Shown here: one piece after another, positions 23,710 to 34,528 of the stretch
Position numbering within the stretch: the stretch's first letter is position 1
Layout of the letters: each line of letters opens with the position of its first letter
NCBI GenBank assembly: GCA_027604705.1
Contig: JADHYV010000021.1
Coordinates: 62,001 to 126,000 of the forward strand
DNA length: 64,000 nt
Origin: Allomyces arbusculus
Taxonomy: Eukaryota; Blastocladiomycota; Blastocladiomycetes; Blastocladiales; Blastocladiaceae
Direction: 5' to 3'
Translations under genes and position numbers: made by a program
The notes under the pieces: generated by a model
What the model saw: the letters and a program-made list of their open reading frames with translations, nothing else
Database searches by the model: none
Told to the model about the DNA's origin: nothing

Positions 23710-26700
23710 ATGGCGCCCGCGCCCAGCCCCGCACCGGGCAGCGCACGACCCGCCGCACTCGACCCCGCTGCGGACGCTGCCGCCGCCGCCGAACGTGTCG
23801 CGCTGATCCAGCACCATGTCCTGGCCGTGCTCGCGCACATGCGCCGGTCGGCCAAGTTCCGGTCCTTTGACCCTGCCACTTTTTCGCTGACGCCGTCGCC
23901 GTTTGCGCACGACGCGCACGGCGCCAACCACGCAGCCTGGTCCGACCTGACGCTACCGCCCGTTCCTGCGGCGACTGCGACCGACGCGGAACGCGATGCG
24001 TACCTGGATCGTTGTGCGGCGCTGTTTCATTGGGTTGGGGATGCGGCGGCCACGGCCTCGGCTGTTGGGTTGACGACGGCAAATGACGACGTGCGCATTT
24101 CCGCATCGAGCCCGACTGAGTCGGCCGTATCGGACCGCGACGACGCGGTGTCGACTGACGAGTTGGCCACGACCACGGCGGATCCGGCAGCTGGTGCGCT
24201 GTCTTTTACGTGCGGTGCGCTTGCCCCACTTCAAGAGACTGACCATGAACGAATTTGTTCTGTAGCACCGGCAACGATCCATCTTCACGACACCAGCGAA
24301 ACCGAGGAGGCAAACGAGGACGACGACGAGTCGGCCAAGAACCCGACCCCCGTGCCGTCCCCCTCGGCTTCGCCGCGCACCGCAACCGTGACCACCTCGT
24401 CGTCTATGGCCTCGCTGTCCCCATCCACCGACCACGCGCCACTGCGTGCGTCGGCGACGCAAACCAACGTGGCCTTACCGGCGCACGTCCTGCTGCAAGG
24501 GTTCGAGGAACTGCTCAAGCGGCTCGCGACCATCACGACCCTCACCGACCTCGCTACGCGCGTCCCGCCACTCTTCATGGTGACCCCCTTTCTTCGCGTG
24601 ATCCAGTCGGGCGACACGACGGCGCTAATCACGGGCGCGGCGCTCGCGTCCGTCCACGCATTTTGGCTCGACGGCCTACTCTGGGCCAAGGCGCGGCGCG
24701 ACCGGCGACAAGTCCTCGCCCTGATCGTGCACACGGTTGCACACGCGCGGTTCGAAGCTTCCAGCTCGGCCACCGGTGACGACGTGGTCCTCTACCGCGT
24801 GCTCGCTCTCGTGCAAGACCTCGTTCGGGACCCTGCCTGGTCGGCGTGCTTAGCTGACGAAGCTGTCTGCGAACTCGTGGAAATGGCCGTGGCTGTATGG
24901 ATGCTCCCCCGGGTCGCTGAACCCGTGCGCCGACTCGCGGCCAGCGTCCTGCATCATCTCGTCCGTGTCGTCTTCGCCGCCCCGGCCGCGCCGAATACGC
25001 GCGCGCCGTCGGTCGCGTGCCAGTTGGAAATCGTGCGTGTATTGGCAGCAATCCTCGCGGGGGATCCGCACCCGGCATCCGAGTCGCTGCTGGTCCTGGC
25101 CATGTCGCTCGTGCAGCACCTCGTGCCGGTCGCTCACGATGCGGCGGTGCGCGAAGCAATTCGCGCACACTTGATGCGGCACACGCTCGCGTGGGTTGCG
25201 CGTGGAACCCCGTCAGCAAATGAAGCATCGGACGCTGACGCCGACCCGCTCGTCGTCGACCGGTCGTTGGGCGTCGGACTCGAGGCACCGGCGTCGTCGC
25301 GCGCGACCCCGGCCGATGCGCGGCCCACGGTCAACGTCGTGGCTATGGCGTGGCGCACGCTGCACGTGCAATGGCAGCACCTCGCGCCCCTCCTCGCGCC
25401 GGCGCACTACGAGCTCGTGCTCGACCTGGTCCTGCGTGTCCCCCGGCGGACGGACCCGTGGGAAGTGCGCGAAGCGCGCGCCGTGTTTTTGCGGCACGTG
25501 GCGCACGACGCCAACGTCCTGTGCGCATTGTACCGGCACCTTGACTGCGTGCCCGGTCGGATCGACTTGTTCCAGAACGTGGTGGCGCACTTTGCAAGGA
25601 TCCTCGAGGACCAGGAGGTAGCGATCGCGGTCGCTGGGCCCGCGCTGGATTTCGTGCACCACTTACTGCTGATGCTCGATCGCGCGCCGACGCAAGTGGA
25701 CGAAGGGTTGCGTGCGCAGAGGGCGCGGAAGTTGGTGCTGAAGCGCGGGCTCGACTTGTTTACGACGAGCCCCGAAAAGGCGCTCGACTACTTTGTCGCA
25801 CAGGGCCTGATCCCGCAGGGTAAGCCGGCCGACGCGGTGGCCGCGTTCCTGTTTACATCCCCCGGGATCGACAAGCGAGTGGTCGGCGAGTACCTGTCCA
25901 AGAAAGACAAGGAGGCGGTCCTCAAGGCCTACATGGTGCATTTCGATTTCCGGCACTTGCGCATCGACGAAGCCATGCGCGTGCTAATGCTCAAATTCCG
26001 CATTGGCGGCGAGTCACAAATGATCGACCGCGCCATCGACTGTTTTGCCAAGCACTACTTTGCGCAGAACCCGGACCAGGCCGAGATTGCCAACCTCGAT
26101 GCGGGTCACATTTTGGCGTTTTCGGTCATCATGCTCAACACCGACCAGCATAACCGGCAAGTGCGCAATCGCATGGACTTTGACGCGTTTTGCCGCAACT
26201 TGCGCGGGCTCAACAACAACAAGGATTTCGATTTGGCGTTCCTGGACGCGATTTTCACGGCGATTCACACCAAGGAAATTAAGGACGTCGAAACGCTCGA
26301 TGAGAAATGGACCGAGGCGCTCGTCCAGCCACCCGTCGATCTGCACGCCGCGGTCTTGCCGGATACGGCAGCCATGATTCAGGACGTCTACGCAACGCTC
26401 GTGCAGGCGTTGTTGCATTCGCCGGAACCGCGCGCCATGGCGTGTCTGTCGCTGCTGGCCCGCGCGCACGGGTGCGCCGACGACTTGCTTCTGCAGCTGG
26501 CCAAACTGAACCAGCTCGCGCCGTTCACGGGCGACCGCAAGGCCGGGACCGGTCTGCACCACGCGCACCTGATCTTGTTCCTGGCGACTGTCGCACACCA
26601 AATGCCCAATTTGTCGGATACCGCGCAGGACGTGGTCGTCGACGCCGTCTCGACATTGTTCGTGCACGACTGGCTGCCAACGGATTGCGCGACCTACGCC

Positions 26701-28287
26701 GACCCGCTGCGCGGCCGCACCGTGCGGATCCCCGTGGGCACCCCCGTGACGACGGATCGCGATGTGGCTGCGACGACGGCCGAGCCAGCGACATCATCCG
26801 CATCGACCCCGCCGCCTGGTTCCTCGTCGCCGCAACCGCGCGCGTCGTCGTCGCTCTTCTCATTCATTTCGTACCTGTCGACGTCCTTCACCGCCACCGA
26901 GCCCACTGACGACGAAGCCACTCTCATCCGGTCCGTCCTCGCACGCTGCAACGTCGGCGAGATCCTCGTGCACGCCGTGACCCCCGCGCGGTGGCTCGCG
27001 GCAGCTGACCGCCGCACGCACCTCGCGTCATTCTACACCGAGTGCGTCGTCCGGCAAGTCGAGCGCGCCGGCGCGTGGGTCGCTGGTCCCGCCGAGGCCG
27101 AGCGGGTCTGCGCGATTTTGAGATCGGCTCTCACGGCGCGCCGGAACCCGGCGGTGGGCCCGCCGCCGCACCACGCAATGGCCGCGGCGGTCCGGCTCGC
27201 AGCGTACGTACCCGGCGCGGCCGAGTTGGCGCCGGCGGTCGCGGCGGCCCTCCCGGCGCCCGCCGAGACCCTGCCGACCCTCGCGTCGGACGCGCACTTT
27301 GCGCTGCTTGCGCCGTACACGCGCGCGGATACGTACATGGACATTCTGCGCAAGCCGCGGCCGCTCGCGCAAGTCGCGCGCGTGTTGCGCGCACATACGT
27401 CGATGGCCGCGGCGAACGGCGGCACCAGCCCACTGTCCGACGAGCAAGCGATGGCCGTGAACCTCGTCGTCTACCGCGTGATCGTGCGCAGCCAAGACGC
27501 GTCCGCCGTCGCTGCCGTCCTCGATGCGGCGCTCGACCTGCTTCCGTTCGCCGCACGCGCGACGGCCGTCTACGTCGAATACGTCAAGATCTTTGCGATC
27601 GTCATGTTCCATCCGGTGGCGGCGGTGCGGGCGACGCGTGCGCTCGACCGGGTCCTATTTGCGTCCGTGAAGGTCGAGGACGGCGCGGTGCCGGCGGTCG
27701 TCAAGAACGTGCTGGTCCCGCTCGCGCAGCAATTGTTGCTGGACGCGAAGCGCGGCGAGGATCAGGTGAGTGTCGCGCGGTTGCTGTGCCGGTACTTTAT
27801 GCACCATGTGGATGATGGTACGGCATCGGGGGACGACGCGCGCGTGGCCATGTGGCGGCAAGTGCTGGACGTGCAGTTGGCGTGTATCAAGAGGGCGCCG
27901 CAACTGGTACGATTGATTGCGAACCACTTGCCATACGCATGCGGATTGAACTGAACTGACCTCGCCCTTGTCCACCCGCTCTAGGCTGATCCGGTGGTCG
28001 AAGCCGTCAAGAACGCGCTGCTTGTCATGGACGCGCTTGGTCAATTCGGCACCACGACTGGTGGCCGGAACGATCTTTGGCGCACGACGTGGGCCGCGAT
28101 CGACCCGGTCTTGCCGACCTTGCGCGAGGAATTGTTCCCGACGCCGCCGCCACCAGTCGCGCCAGTCTTACCGCCACCGGTCATGGAGGAGCCTGCCGCG
28201 ACGCGCGCCAAGTCGCCGCCGCCACAAGCGCCTGCGTCGCCTGCGCCGGCGGCCGAGTTTTTGGAGTCGGAGGTGCTCACGATTTGA
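23710..28287 (+). CDS. GBF1: GBF1/Gea-type Sec7 Arf guanine-nucleotide exchange factor
   Basis: Large Arf GEF of the early Golgi, 1499 residues: exon 1 23710-27906, intron 27907-27984, exon 2 27985-28287. Order seen: N-terminal DCB region, the family-typical PFLRVIQSGDTTALITGAAL at about residue 300, a degenerate HUS box (HLDCVPGRIDLF) near 615, the Sec7 domain at about 684-865, then helical HDS regions. Sec7 motif 1 reads FRIGGES with the catalytic Glu at about residue 768; motif 2 is SVIMLNTDQHN, as in GBF1 rather than BIG-type GEFs. The short last exon gives VVEAVKNALLVMDALG and LREELFP, a typical C-terminus of this family, which supports the splice. The ATG is chosen at MAPAPSPAPG, shortly before the conserved helix; the open frame runs further upstream. 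Confidence 0.87.
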
Positions 28288-28601
28288 GTGGGCGGTGCGG
28301 AAAGGGGAAGGAATAGGCCGGTGGAGATGAACTTGACCATAGATATTTGAACGTTTTCCGATTGCCGATTGAACAGCTGGGCGTGGAATCGACCCTGTAT
28401 CGATGAGCAATGCACCGAGGGCCTGAACACGACAGCAATCAATTGAAACTATACAAATGAATCCGAGTTGGCCCAAGACGCCGACTACGCCATTGCAGAG
28501 CCTCGACTCGTCAAAAAGAACGGCACAAACAGGACCCAAATTTTCATTCGAGCGAGCACCTCGTCCAGGGCTGGCGCCAGGACTGATACCGGCTTGACAC
28601 G
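28288..28601. other. Intergenic after the Sec7 gene
   Basis: Short convergent spacer with no recognisable feature. Confidence 0.5.
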
Positions 28602-29047
28602 CTACACGCTCAATCCGATCTTGTTCACAGTTCCCTGCATGTCCACCAGGGCCATGTTGGTCACCTCCACCATGTCTGTAGGGACACCCTTGTTGATATC
28701 CAGTGCCGTCACAATGCCCTTGAGCAACTCCTCCACGACCTCGAACTTCTTGTCCATGCTGTCGCACCTCTTCTCCACACTGTGGAGCCTCTTGTTCACA
28801 CCGTCGAGCGTCTTATCCATGCCATCGAGACTCTTCTCCATGCTGTCGAGCGTCTATCCATGCCCTCCAACATTTCAGGCACTCGGCTCGACGTCATGGC
28901 CAGGCTGGCAAAGTGGGGGCAAATTGCTGGTCGAATGCTTGCGTGACCGCGTGAAGGTGCTGGCGGATGGGCGTTGGTGGGCTGGTTGTTGGGAGTATCC
29001 ATGTTGTGCGCAGCGTTATGGTCGAGGTCGAAATCCATTATGTCCAC
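28602..29047 (-). pseudogene. Coiled-coil protein, possibly broken
   Basis: Minus-strand reading starts at 29047 (MDIMDFDLDHN) with a polar Asn/Pro-rich stretch. It then enters a strict heptad coiled coil from MEKSLDG (28841) through MDKKFEV, and ends in a helical tail, VNKIGLSV plus stop. The two parts are in different frames. The join lies near 28850, where one heptad unit is a base short (20 instead of 21). A short intron ending atggatag is an alternative. Not assigned to a family. The coiled coil suggests an oligomerising protein; whether it is expressed is unknown. Confidence 0.4.
28737..28861 (-). repeat. 21-bp tandem repeats encoding heptads
   Basis: Five 21-bp units plus one 20-bp unit on the minus strand. 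Units encode MEKSLDG, MDKTLDG, VNKRLHS, VEKRCDS and MDKKFEV, so each unit is one coiled-coil heptad with hydrophobic residues at fixed spacing. Confidence 0.75.
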
Positions 29048-30054
29048 TGGTTGTTGCGCGCCGGGGAGCGCGCAATCTTAGCGCTTGGCGAGAGGTGGGG
29101 AGAAGGTGAGCAACTCCATCACCAGGAACCAAGTGCGTGAGCACTCCAGCGTCCAGCAGCCAGGCCGCACGCGCGAACATGCCACCAACGCTCAGATCAC
29201 AAAACCAGAACCCAAAGAGCGGTCGCCGCCGCGCATCATGCCCGACAGAAGGTCGTCTGTAGCGGTCCTCGCGTCGCAAAAAATAACCTGTCATGCGGCG
29301 CAAGGGCACGTCTGCACCTAGGGCACTGACATGCTCTCCTCTACGTCATAGTCAGCCAGCTTGAGATCGTTCCAGCGGAGCAAGTGGGGCTTCCAAACGT
29401 ACGTTTGCAAGAGCATGCCACACGCAGGGTGTCTGTCTCGCCTTGGATGTCACTCTCCAAGCATGCTCTGCACAGCAATCTGGTGTTCCACATTCAAGCC
29501 GGTGCCCATGGATACTGGTGCGGAAAAATTGATCGAAATGATGCATTGGGCAGGAAGACTGTCAAAACCACCAGCAACTGCCACTTCAGCACTGGTCGTG
29601 TCATGCCAGCAAAGTATTGGGCCGCATTGGAGTCTGGTTGACTTGATGTAATGACAAACGTGACGAGGGTCAGTGAACAAATGTCTGCTAGTTGCAGGCT
29701 TGCTTTTGTTGCGAAATTCTCCAGTCTGGGATCGATTCTCATTTTGGCCGAGCCATTCATTCCATTTGCATTAATCATCCTTTTTCTAAAACATGAAACG
29801 GAACCATTAGGCAAAACACGGAGCCATTAGGCAAAACTAGCCGTGGCCCCAATGTCTGTACCTTTGTTTCACAAGCGTTTTAGGGCAAGAGGTGATAAAG
29901 GCTTCATGCAGTCTTTTGACCAATGACAATGATGTGACGGTTCATAAGGATTGCCAAGCCCTAAGTGCAAATTCAACGCCAAGGGGATGGACATATTTTG
30001 CATTTTTACAAATTGACGCACAGGCACCCTGGATCACAGCCAAGTGAGCACGGT
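29048..30054. other. Gene-poor spacer
   Basis: About 1 kb, less GC-rich than its surroundings. No open frame shows a motif, and no RNA gene or transposon end is recognised. A short direct repeat of ccattaggcaaaac occurs near 29804 and 29823. Confidence 0.45.
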
Positions 30055-30839
30055 TTAGGCCAAAGGCAGATGGCGCTGAACAAAGCCTATTGATATCAAA
30101 AGCGAAGAAATGCAATCAGTTTGATCCAACACACAGAGGGGAGAATGAAGATGGTACAGACCACGAAGCAGAATGAATTTGGCGTGAATTTTTGCAACTT
30201 GGTCTGGTGTGCCCTCCTGGTTCACAACCATGGCCTCAAGGCGGTCCAGCTGTTTCTTGACCTCAACAATCTCAGCACACAGCTCCTTGTTGTTCAACGT
30301 GATGGACTCCTCGATCATGGCCACCAAGTCAGTTGCACTCTTGATCTCAGCTGTCAGATCCACTTTGGTCTGGTCGATCTTGTCATTCAAGACCGTGATT
30401 TGCTTGTTGACTTCAACGACACAGTCCTTGATGTTGGCAAGCGTGGCAAGGATCTAGGTGTCATTCCTGGATGCCATGACGCTGTCGTTGAATCGCATCT
30501 TGTCGACAATGTCGAGGGACAAAGAGAGCTTCTTGATCTTGCCTGTATTGTCGTTTGCCCATGCCTGTGCGTCCTTGGCCAACTTGTCGGCCTGCTAGCC
30601 AAATTTCAAGTAAAAATCAAGGTCAGAATCACCTCTTTGATTTCCAACAGCAAGCCAAATGGCAAACGTACGTCAATCTGGTCCCCAAGAGCCAGAAAAC
30701 GCTCCTCTCGTCTGCGAGCAGCAGGGGAACAAGCAAAAACTTGGCTGCCCACGCGCTGGAACTGAACAGAGAAATATGTTATTTTCACGAGAGCGTGGCG
30801 AAGGAAGCGGTGCGCCGCCGCCTGCCTTGGCTTCAACAA
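30055..30839 (-). CDS. Putative coiled-coil protein, spliced
   Basis: A minus-strand coding signal of unknown family. An upstream exon ends in FLALGDQID at 30672, followed by a 77-nt candidate intron (30671-30595, gtacgt to ctag), then QADKLAKDAQAWANDNTG and KKLSLSLDI. A TAG at 30456-30454 interrupts the frame, but it could be the end of a 54-nt intron (30507-30454). Downstream the frame is a strong amphipathic helix, including VVEVNKQITVLNDKIDQTKV and EIVEVKKQLDRLEAMVV, ending at 30055. The 5' end is uncertain. Either a small spliced coiled-coil gene or a decaying one. Confidence 0.4.
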
Positions 30840-31064
30840 CCATCACGTGCCATCACGAACATGGCCAGCCATCCCACTCGTCTCTACAACGTGCACATGG
30901 GATGGTTCTCTCAACCCTCTTTAAGTCTGCGGTTGTATGCATCTCAGGCGTCTGTCCTTGGTGAATGAACGCGGCTCCCAAACCAGCCCACAGTCTCCAA
31001 CTGCACGTGCACCAGCACTGCCAACGCACTGAAAGCGTCGCTGCTCCTATTCATTCCCCACTCT

Positions 31065-33211
31065 CTATGCCTCGCTCCCGCCTCCACTTCTCGGCTTCCT
31101 CCCCCCACCCCCACCGCCCGCAGCCCCGGGCCTCCCCCTCCCACTGACGCCACCCGCCGCGCGTTTTTTGAGCGCCGCGTGCGTCGCCGTCGGCGACCGC
31201 GGCCCCATCGCGCCGTCATCGAGCCTTGGCACTTTCCGCGGCGCTGCGGCTGCGGGTGACGGCGGGGTCGATGACAGGGACGAGACGGATGACGGCGATG
31301 TTGACGAGGACATGGGCGACTTGCGTTTCGCGAGAGTGGGCGAGCCGAGGGCGGGCGGAGTCGAAGTGGTGGATTTGGAAGGTGGGGTGCCGTTGTTGGA
31401 GGGCGAGGGCGGCTCGGATTTGATGGCGAGTGCCGTGTCTACGTGGGTGGAGTTAGTTGGGGGCCGCGGTGTGTGCAGGGGTGTGGTGCGAGAATGGCGT
31501 ACCGGAGAACGTGGGCGACGGCGGGACCGGACTCGCGACGCCGTTGCTCGGCGCGGGTGCGCCGTTGGAGGTCTCGGCGGGCGCTGGTGCCGATCCCGAC
31601 GCTCCGGCTGCTGCTGTTGCTGCGCCGGTACCGCCGCCGCCGCCGGCGCGCGGCGACCCGACAGCGACGTTGGGCGGCGAAGTCGATGGTTGCGGGGTCG
31701 GTAGAGACCGTTGTCGTGCGGAGTCGCCGTTGGCGCTCGTCGTCGCGGGTGGTGGTGGCGGAGGGGGTGGAGGTGCGGCGGTGGTAGTCGTAGTTGTTTG
31801 TGCGGCGGAAATGGCGGGTGGTGGTGCGCCTGTCGAGGTGGACGCAGCAGTTCGGCGGTTCTCGTCGATCGCGGCGGCAATTTCTTGTAGTGCCTCTGTT
31901 GGCGGGTGAAGAGGGCGCGGGGGGGGGGGGGGGGTCAGTCGACGCGCGAGAAGGTGGTGAGGTGAAAAGAGTGAAAAACGTACGAAATGCGCCGACCGAC
32001 TTCACTTGCGAGTAGACGATAATGTCACGCATCGAGTTGACCACGTCGGCAATCTACTCGGCCGCACGCTCTGGAGTCAGAACCGCCTTCTTCGTCAGCG
32101 ACACCTTCCGGTCACCAAGACAACGTACTTCAAGTGCACGCATCAAGCGCACGGCCACACCATACTCGTTCGTCATCGCCTCCGGCAACTTGAGTTTCGG
32201 CGCGACCGCGTCCAATCCCGTCGGACTCGCCGGCCCGCCCGCACTCCGTGCACGAAATGCCGCATCCACATCCGCATGCCACTCGGCGACCGCGCGTGCG
32301 ACGGCCGGCCGCGGCACCAACTCTTCCGCGCGCCGCACAACCAAATCCCAAAACTCGATTTTCAGTCCCCAGGCGTCGTGCGCGACCATGGCCGGCACGA
32401 GCGTGACCCTGAGTAACGCATCCGCGACGACCACGGCGCCCGTCGCAAACCGGTGCGTGATCGAGACTTTCGGCGCGTGCAGAACCCGCCCCCCGGTCGG
32501 TAGCACGACTTCCCTCGCGGGCGCGTCGAGCGCCAAGTGCGCCGAGACGAGGCCCGTCGCGTACTGTAACGCAAAGTACCGCGGCAGGAACCCGTAGGGC
32601 AGCTCGAACGCGCGCGGCGCCGCCGCGGCCGCCGCGGCAGATGCGTCCCCACCAGCGGGCGCGGCGGCCGCGGGCGTTGTGTACCGCCACGTGGCCGAGG
32701 GCACGAAATGGCGCGCAACGACCGCGTGCCAGTGCGCGAGCTGGTGCGCCGCCTCCGCGGTGGTGCCTGGCGCGGGCGCCCATTCGGCGGCGAGGGCGAG
32801 GACGCGCGTCAGCGCTGCCCCCGCACCGACGGCGGACGCTGCCGAGGATGGCGGTGGTGGTGGTGGGAGCGCGACGCTCGGCGTGCGTGTCGGAAGCGCG
32901 TAGGCAGGCAGCGGTGCGCGGAGCGGCGGGAACGCGAGCCCCGTGGGTGGGGGAGGCGGCGGCGGGAGCCCAACGGGCACCATGGGATGCTGCTGCTGCT
33001 GCACGCCGGGGGTCGCGTGCGGCAGGGACAATGGTGGTGGCGGAGCGGACGCAAAGGCGGCGCGGGGTGGGGGGCGCGTGAGCTGGGCGTAGGGCGCGGG
33101 CGCGGGGGCGGCGGCGATCGAGGGCGCGCGTTGGAGGGCCGCGGGCGGACCGGCGGGCATCGTCATGGCGGGAACGGGGACGGCGGCAGGGAGAAGGCTA
33201 GGCGCGAGTTG

Positions 33212-33242
<31 letters not shown>

Positions 33243-33364
33243 AGGGGTGGTGGCGCGTTGGGCGCGCGAAGCGGGAGTTGCTGCTGGTGCTGGTGCTGCA
33301 TCATGGGCGGGTAGGCAGGCGGCGGCGGCGGCGCGGTGGCGACGGCGGCGGGGCCTGCGTTCAT
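31065..33364 (-). CDS. LIM-domain-binding (LDB/Adn1-type) transcription cofactor
   Basis: Nuclear adaptor of the LIM_bind family; fungal relatives form dimeric cofactors for DNA-binding regulators. Exons on the minus strand are 33364-32129, 32053-31984, 31895-31503 and 31438-31065, giving 690 residues. Residues 1-220 are Pro/Gln-rich with a polyglutamine run. The LIM_bind region follows at about 235-430: WHAVVARHFVPSATWRYT, ELPYGFLPRYFALQYATG and FWDLVVRRAEELVPR. Splicing at 32129|32053 joins RLMRALE to IADVVNSMRDIIVYSQ, which matches the family and removes a TAG. The C-terminus is Ser/Pro-rich with basic KRKSP and GRGRP patches that may bind nuclear import factors or DNA. The start ATG (MNAGPAA) is the one nearest the low-complexity N-terminus; an upstream ATG at 33562 is in frame. 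Confidence 0.78.
33209..33243 (-). repeat. CAG repeat encoding polyglutamine
   Basis: A nearly pure trinucleotide tract in the first exon of the LDB-type gene encodes 11 consecutive Gln with two CAA interruptions near the 3' end. Probably length-variable. Confidence 0.85.
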
Positions 33365-34528
33365 GGCGAGTGATGGGTTGCAGGGCGAGCAAGTGCGTGT
33401 CGTTCGGGTGGAAGTGCTTGTGCGCGAGTTATAGGTCCAAAGTGAGGGTGGAGGGTGGTTGCAGGGAGAGGTGGTGGTGGAGGCGGTGCCCGCGGGAGTC
33501 TCGTGGGAGAACAAGACCGCACTGCCGACGCGCGGGAGACACGCGAACCACAGCGAAACCAAGCGAAACTAACCGAATCCTCGGCGAATCCAGCGCAAAC
33601 TCGGCGCGAGACAAGGGGCCCCGGTGCGATTCCGGCCTTGGTGGCGAGCCGGCGGGCGGCAAGAACACGGGCCGGTGCGGCACTTGCGGCAGTGCGATCC
33701 ACTCGTGTTGGGCGAGCCAGGGTGAGGTCCTCGAACTCGGGTGCAGCGATCAAGCGCGTGAGCGGGTGGGCGCGCCGGCTTCCTGCGTGGGCAGTCAGCG
33801 AGCGTGGGGCAGGCGCGGGCAAGGGCGGGAGAGTCGGGCGCGGCCAGGTCGTGCGGGTCGTGCGCGGCCGTCAGCGTTGCTCCTCGACCGGCGGCTCCAC
33901 GGCGAGCTGGCGCGGTCAGGGTTTGGCCCAGTGGTGCGCTGCTGGGCGGCGAGCCAGGGTTTGGTTCCGTGCGCCGGTTGGCCGAGGTGCGGCCGCTTTG
34001 TCGCGAGTTTGCGGCGAGTTTGCGGCGCGTTTGGGCCAAGTTCGTCCGCAGCGGTTCGGCGTGGATGCGCGTGCCGAGCGGTGAGCGCCTTCATGACACG
34101 TGCCGTGCCTGCCGTCTCTGTCGACGGCCATGTGCGACGCCCGTCGAACCGCTCGAGCCGTGTGTGTGCCGCAGGTCACGCCGCGCGTTGCCGTCAAGCA
34201 GCGGCCCAGCGCCTCACGCAGCAGCACCACCGCCGGCTGACATGGACACACGCGTCCGACCAGACCCGACCACGCCCACGCAGCAGCCGTCATCCTGCCT
34301 GCGCACGCACCCCGACCTGCTTCACCACTCCACCGCGGTCGCCCTGCCCACGCACAACAGCCGACACCAAGTCGCTGTGCTGTCGTTCCCGATCCCGCGC
34401 CTCTGCCGTCGCCGCGCGTCCCCGTCCCCGCTCGACCCGCCTCGCGCCCAACCGCACCGCTGCCTTCGTCGTGCTGCGGCCGCAATCCTGCCCCTCGCCG
34501 TCGCCTGCCACCTTTCCGAACCTGCACC
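33365..34528. other. Divergent promoter region, LDB-type gene and KAP95
   Basis: A 1.16 kb GC-rich spacer. It has long open frames on both strands without motifs, and an imperfect triplicate of gcgagtttgcg at 34002-34033. No other feature is seen. Confidence 0.5.

Noticed and set aside
28468-29109. 213-codon plus-strand frame rich in Ser/Leu/Thr
   Set aside because: It is the reverse complement shadow of the minus-strand heptad-repeat coding sequence.
33455-34520. Long open frames on both strands between the LDB-type gene and KAP95
   Set aside because: Arg/Ala/Pro-rich translations without domains; several overlap each other and the KAP95 first exon and intron.
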